The notes beneath the pieces are model-generated. The model was not told the DNA's origin. It saw nothing but the letters and a program-made list of their open reading frames with translations, and did not search any database. The position numbers and the translations under genes were made by a program. Below are positions 59,323 to 64,000 of a stretch of DNA of 64,000 nt, one piece after another (the first letter of the stretch is position 1; each line of letters opens with the position of its first letter). This stretch comes from an uncultured Psychroserpens sp. (GTDB taxonomy: Bacteria > Bacteroidota > Bacteroidia > Flavobacteriales > Flavobacteriaceae). Where the stretch lies: the NCBI RefSeq assembly GCF_947501425.1, contig NZ_CANMVN010000003.1, forward strand, positions 186,001 to 250,000. Direction: 5' to 3'.

Positions 59323-59739
59323 CTAAATACCTGCTATATAGACAGCGGGATTTTCACAAACTTCAGCACAGCCTCCATTATCAGCACATTCTAGTATCGC
59401 TACGGCAGCACATTTTTTTGTGGGACAAATGGTATAACTGGTTTCGTTTCCTTCGTCATCAAAACACGCTATATGGAATCTGTCACCTTGTGTTCTTTGT
59501 AAATTTCCATTAGACTCCAAAATTCTTATTGAAGTTAGATAGTAAGTGTCAGAACGTTTAGTAATTGTAAAAGCGACATCTGCATTATTATTTATTCTAC
59601 TGTAATCTTCTACTTCGGATAATAAAACTTCTAATGGGTCTTCAATAGTTAATTCTTTTGTTTCGTCAGACTTATTGAATCCAAAACTTAGAGTAGTTAC
59701 AAATGCAACTAAACATAATTTAATAAATGTATTTTTCAT
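59323..59739 (-). CDS. Small exported cysteine-rich protein, paralog of next
   Basis: Signal peptide MKNTFIKLCLVAFVTTLSFG; GDRFHIACFDDEGNETSYTICPTKKCAAVAILECADNGGCAEVCENPA. Confidence 0.75.
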   Translation of the reverse strand: MKNTFIKLCLVAFVTTLSFGFNKSDETKELTIEDPLEVLLSEVEDYSRINNNADVAFTITKRSDTYYLTSIRILESNGNLQRTQGDRFHIACFDDEGNETSYTICPTKKCAAVAILECADNGGCAEVCENPAVYIAGI

Positions 59740-59748
59740 ATTTAAGTT

Positions 59749-60231
59749 TTAATTGATATTGTTAGGTGTATAAGTGATTTTGGCTTTGTTATTACATACA
59801 TTTGCACAACCACCACCTTCAAGGCAGTCCCAAGTTGCTTGACCAGCACAGCCGACATCTTCACCACATTCTGTTACTACTGATTCACCATCACCATATG
59901 TACAAGTTACTTGATAGTCATCCCCTGGACCACGATTTAGATTTTCAGTACCGTTTACAAAATCCATTACTTTTGCAGAATTTTCAATAATTTCAATAAA
60001 ACCTAAATAATCATCTTTCTTAAGATTAGCAAACTCATAGGTTACTATCTTACTATTTTCATCTCCTAAAACTTTCATTTTGGAAACAACTTTATCAATC
60101 CTTAATCTCAGTTCTTCAGATGAAATATTTTCGGGATTGGATTCTTTTTCACACGAAGTGAAGTTTAGTGCAAATGCACAAAGTAGAAGTACTAAAAAGT
60201 ACCTCGAATGATAATGAAATAATTCTTTCAT
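59749..60231 (-). CDS. Small cysteine-rich lipoprotein, paralog of previous
   Basis: Lipobox LNFTSC; GDDYQVTCTYGDGESVVTECGEDVGCAGQATWDCLEGGGCANVCNNKA; 9 bp from next gene. Confidence 0.75.
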   Translation of the reverse strand: MKELFHYHSRYFLVLLLCAFALNFTSCEKESNPENISSEELRLRIDKVVSKMKVLGDENSKIVTYEFANLKKDDYLGFIEIIENSAKVMDFVNGTENLNRGPGDDYQVTCTYGDGESVVTECGEDVGCAGQATWDCLEGGGCANVCNNKAKITYTPNNIN

Positions 60232-60369
60232 ATTAAAAAATTTAATGCCTCATTAAAGGTCTTAGGCTGTTAATTACGACCTTTCAAACTAATATTCAGC
60301 TTGTTAAAATATTTAATTTACAATTTATTTTTTAAATGAGATTTAATTACTAGAATAAAAACTATTAAA

Positions 60370-61908
60370 TTACCCCAACCAACCTTCCCTATCCATACTG
60401 CGATATTGTATGGCTTCGGAAATATGAGTACCATTAATAGTTTCAGAACCTTCCAGATCTGCAATGGTTCTCGACACTTTAAGAATACGATCATAAGCCC
60501 TTGCCGATAAGTTCAGTTGTTCCATCGCGTTTTTTAACAAGGTCATAGATGCGTTATCCAACTTACAATGCTTTCTAATCTGTTTCGTATTCATTTGTGC
60601 ATTATAATGTACAGTTTCCGAAGAAGAAAAACGTAAGGTTTGTACCATTCTGGCCTCAGTTACTCGTTTCCGAATCTCGACTGAAGACTCCCCTTTTCGA
60701 TCATCAGACAATTTATCAAAAGGTACTGGTGTCACTTCAATATGAATATCTATACGATCTAATAAGGGTCCAGACACCTTACTCAAATACCGTTGCATTT
60801 CCGCAGGAGACGATGTTACTGGTGCATTAGGATCATTGAAATAACCACTAGGACTCGGATTCATACTCGCTACCAACATAAACGACGATGGATAAGTAAC
60901 GGTAAACTTAGCTCTCGAAATCGTAACCTCTCGATCTTCCAGAGGTTGACGCATGACTTCCAAAACCTCCCGCTTAAATTCTGGCAATTCATCTAAAAAC
61001 AAAACACCATTATGTGATAAGGAAATTTCACCTGGTTGTGGATAACTGCCACCACCAACCAAAGCCACATTGGAAATAGTATGGTGCGGACTTCTAAATG
61101 GACGCTGAGACATCAAACCTGTATGCGCTTTGACTCGACCTACTACTGAATGAATTTTGGTTGTTTCTAAAGCTTCATGTAATGTCATTGGTGGTAAAAT
61201 ACTAGGTAAACGCTTTGCTAACATCGTTTTTCCTGCACCTGGCGGACCTATTAAAATAATATTATGCCCACCAGCTGCTGCAATTTCCATACAACGCTTA
61301 ATGCTTTCCTGACCTTTGACATCACTAAAATCAAATTCTGGAAAATCCAATTTCTTATAAAACTCCTCTCGTGTATTAATGATTGTTTGTTCTAAAGGTT
61401 GGGCTTTATCAAAATAGTTAATCACCTGAATGATGTTGTCAACACCATAAACATCCAAGCCATCAACAATAGCAGCTTCTTTAGCGTTTTGCTTCGGAAG
61501 AATAAATCCCTTATACCCTTCTTCTTTGGCTTTGATTGCAATTGGGAGCGCTCCTTTTATAGGTTGCAAATTTCCGTCAAGTGATAATTCACCCATGATG
61601 AGATATTCATCCAGTTGTTCTGCTTTTATTTGCTTGGACGCTACAAGGATTCCAATAGCTAAAGTGAGATCATAGGCAGAGCCCTCTTTACGAAGATCGG
61701 CAGGTGACATATTGATTATGATCTTTTTCCCAGGAATTTTATAGCCATTGTTTTGAAGTGCTGCAGCAATTCGAAAATTACTTTCTTTAATAGCATTATC
61801 AGGTAATCCAACCAGATGGTAACCTATTCCAGAATCAATATTAACCTCTACAGTAATTGTAGTGGCTTCAACACCAAAAACGGCACTTCCAAAGACTTTT
61901 TTGAGCAT
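60370..61908 (-). CDS. comM: YifB family Mg chelatase-like AAA ATPase (ComM)
   Basis: [70 protein letters not shown]. Confidence 0.95.
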   Translation of the reverse strand: MLKKVFGSAVFGVEATTITVEVNIDSGIGYHLVGLPDNAIKESNFRIAAALQNNGYKIPGKKIIINMSPADLRKEGSAYDLTLAIGILVASKQIKAEQLDEYLIMGELSLDGNLQPIKGALPIAIKAKEEGYKGFILPKQNAKEAAIVDGLDVYGVDNIIQVINYFDKAQPLEQTIINTREEFYKKLDFPEFDFSDVKGQESIKRCMEIAAAGGHNIILIGPPGAGKTMLAKRLPSILPPMTLHEALETTKIHSVVGRVKAHTGLMSQRPFRSPHHTISNVALVGGGSYPQPGEISLSHNGVLFLDELPEFKREVLEVMRQPLEDREVTISRAKFTVTYPSSFMLVASMNPSPSGYFNDPNAPVTSSPAEMQRYLSKVSGPLLDRIDIHIEVTPVPFDKLSDDRKGESSVEIRKRVTEARMVQTLRFSSSETVHYNAQMNTKQIRKHCKLDNASMTLLKNAMEQLNLSARAYDRILKVSRTIADLEGSETINGTHISEAIQYRSMDREGWLG

Positions 61909-61973
61909 AGATAGAATATTTCTTTAAATATAGAAAATATTCTACAAATCTCTATACTAATTAAGCCTTTTAC

Positions 61974-62795
61974 TTAAGAAAGCACACTGTCAATTACAGC
62001 TTCAAGATCATGATCATCATCAATTGTATTCAACCAAGATGACGTATCGTCATGAAATAAAAACGAGTTGAGTGCCTGACTCACAGCATGTTTATCTGCA
62101 GTTTGTAAGTTATCGACAACTGTTTCAAGATTTTCAAGCAATTGAATTGGTGTTACTTTTTCTTTAGATAATTTAAAAGCAATCTTTCCTGTGATTTCCA
62201 AAAACTTGAGGTAATTGACTTTAGTGGTGATTGGTGTATTAATATTCAGACGATTAAACACTTCTCTTGTGAATGCTCTGGTTTGCGGACCAGAAATACC
62301 GTCAATAATTACTGGCTTTCCGTAGATATAATGCAACACCATTTGAAGGTATAGGGTTTCGGACTGTGATGATTCGTGATAATCAACTATAACACTTGTA
62401 TCTACATGCCAGTGATCGGCATGATTAGGATAGAGATGATTAAGTACAATACCAAAATGCTTCCGAAGAAACGATTCGATTCCTAAATACAATTCTTTTT
62501 GATGAATGAAATTATTAGTCACCAATTGATGATCATCCCAAAAAATAGCATCGAGATCAAAGGCTTTCCCCAAACCATGATGTCCTGGCTTATTGACTAA
62601 GATTCCTGCACACGTAATGATATTTGGAGTACCTAACGGACAATGGTCAAACACCTCTTTTAATGCAGATTCTAACACTGTTAAGAAACTCTCCTCTACT
62701 CTAAAATCGTGAAGTTTCCCAGGTGTTCCATATGGATGCTGAGGTAATCTGGCATAATGTAATGCAATGTTATTAATGGCATTTATTGTCTTCAT
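61974..62795 (-). CDS. Extensin/M15-like domain protein, putative carboxypeptidase
   Basis: HHGLGKAFDLDAIFW...NHADHWHVDTS metal-site-like residues; peptidoglycan-binding-like IIDGISGPQTRAFTREV. Confidence 0.6.
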   Translation of the reverse strand: MKTINAINNIALHYARLPQHPYGTPGKLHDFRVEESFLTVLESALKEVFDHCPLGTPNIITCAGILVNKPGHHGLGKAFDLDAIFWDDHQLVTNNFIHQKELYLGIESFLRKHFGIVLNHLYPNHADHWHVDTSVIVDYHESSQSETLYLQMVLHYIYGKPVIIDGISGPQTRAFTREVFNRLNINTPITTKVNYLKFLEITGKIAFKLSKEKVTPIQLLENLETVVDNLQTADKHAVSQALNSFLFHDDTSSWLNTIDDDHDLEAVIDSVLS

Positions 62796-62807
62796 GTTAT
62801 TTTGATT

Positions 62808-64000
62808 CTAGTTGTTTAACAATTGATTAATTGCTTGTATTTGTTCTGAAATTAGTTCACTTTGAATAACGCTATCGTAATATTTGATGGTACTTGTACT
62901 TAAATGTCTGGCTAGAGTTGGTTCATAGGTTTTCCAGACTGCACCATTATCATCTAGCTCTTTTTTGACTTTAGCATTTTCAACATCTAAAAAATATTTA
63001 AGCTCTATAATCTGGTTAGAATCTGTAAGCTCATCGGCTCCTAAAAAATCTTGAACCTCCTCCAATTCGATCTGAAATGGTAAATAGATCGGAATATAAG
63101 TCATAGATTCTCCCTTATCTCTATCGTTTATAAAATCACTCAGGTAATTTGGTATTTTATCAAGATTGAGTCCTGTCTTAAGGTCTGCTACAATATTATC
63201 CTGTTCCTTTTCATCCATCATTAAATGAGTAATCCCACTTTGTTTTTGAAATTTTTGAATGAGATACCATATGTAATTGTTTCGACCGTTAATGATCTCT
63301 ACAAATACTTTTTTGGTGCGACTCAACGTCGTATCTTTTTGTATGTAATTATAGAGATCTAATGAACTGAGTAATCCGCTATTATCAATAGCACCAGCAT
63401 CAATGTAGTGTCCGTAATTTTTGATCTTAGCTGCCGGACTTAATGCAGGAAACCTGTTTGTTGAAGAGATCGCTTCATAATAAGCTATTGCACCATTATG
63501 TAACTGTGATAGATTATCTGAATTAAAAAATAATGTGGTCTCTCTAGGATATTTAACCGAATAAAACACACCTCGTTTTCCATTCGTTTTGGCTGTGTTA
63601 ATTATTAATGATGGAAAATAACCATTAGCATTATCATAAATATTAGTTTTCCAATATGAATTAAAGGACATAGAGTCTAACTCCATAGACGTTTGACTTT
63701 CCAAAATATTCCTGTAAGTGACCATAGAGTAATATGAGCGATCTTTATATGGATTAATTTTATTGAATGGATATACCTTTCTAATAAAATCATAACCGAA
63801 AGTAAGTGCCAAATCTTTTGATGCAAAATTCTCTTTAGCCACTTCATCTATTTTATTGGCAATTCGTTTGTAATCATTATTGTATCTACCATCTAAAACC
63901 GAATATAACGACAAGCCCATCATGCCACCAGAAGCTCCGGAAAGCGATACAGTCTGATCCAGAAATTCGCCATCAGATTGAATTTGGATCTCGTTAAGCA
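62808..64000 (-). CDS. Patatin-like phospholipase domain protein, 5' truncated by window edge
   Basis: VSLSGASGGMMGLSLYSVLDG (GxSGG elbow) read through window end; YIDAGAIDNSGLL. Confidence 0.65.
   Translation of the reverse strand, partial: LNEIQIQSDGEFLDQTVSLSGASGGMMGLSLYSVLDGRYNNDYKRIANKIDEVAKENFASKDLALTFGYDFIRKVYPFNKINPYKDRSYYSMVTYRNILESQTSMELDSMSFNSYWKTNIYDNANGYFPSLIINTAKTNGKRGVFYSVKYPRETTLFFNSDNLSQLHNGAIAYYEAISSTNRFPALSPAAKIKNYGHYIDAGAIDNSGLLSSLDLYNYIQKDTTLSRTKKVFVEIINGRNNYIWYLIQKFQKQSGITHLMMDEKEQDNIVADLKTGLNLDKIPNYLSDFINDRDKGESMTYIPIYLPFQIELEEVQDFLGADELTDSNQIIELKYFLDVENAKVKKELDDNGAVWKTYEPTLARHLSTSTIKYYDSVIQSELISEQIQAINQLLNN

Noticed and set aside
1-64000. tRNA/rRNA genes, transposases, prophage genes, riboswitches
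   Set aside because: None seen on either strand by inspection; a tRNAscan/Infernal run would be needed to exclude small RNAs formally.

Overview
The window looks like chromosome from a marine-type Flavobacteriaceae/Bacteroidota bacterium: low GC, a T9SS C-terminal sorting domain, and a proteorhodopsin with Met at the spectral-tuning position. Most of it is ordinary core metabolism: a dispersed menaquinone set (menF, a hotdog thioesterase, menD, menB, menA, menC, menE), acyl-CoA carboxylase, dnaK, sdaA, panB, a 5-oxoprolinase cluster (pxpA/B/C), a comM/yifB-type ATPase, and divergent proteorhodopsin and blh genes. I saw no tRNA, rRNA, CRISPR array, transposase or prophage. The main unusual observations are these. 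(1) A diverged, almost purely synonymous copy of the comM 3' end ('[22 protein letters not shown]') lies about 1.2 kb beyond the real comM end. The interval holds a cassette of two paralogous small cysteine-rich exported proteins. (2) The same pattern appears in miniature at dnaK: a fossil tail 'IDFEEVK*' lies beyond the real 'VDFEEVK*', separated by a 24-bp repeat-like sequence. (3) A 1789-aa T9SS surface protein carries thirteen 51-aa repeats and a 1746-bp higher-order duplication. (4) An Nramp-fold transporter next to pxpABC has lost the canonical DPGN and MPH metal-binding motifs. (5) Perfect inverted repeats sit in the proteorhodopsin/blh, dnaK/crp-fnr and esterase upstream regions. All calls are from reading sequence and motifs; no database searches were run.
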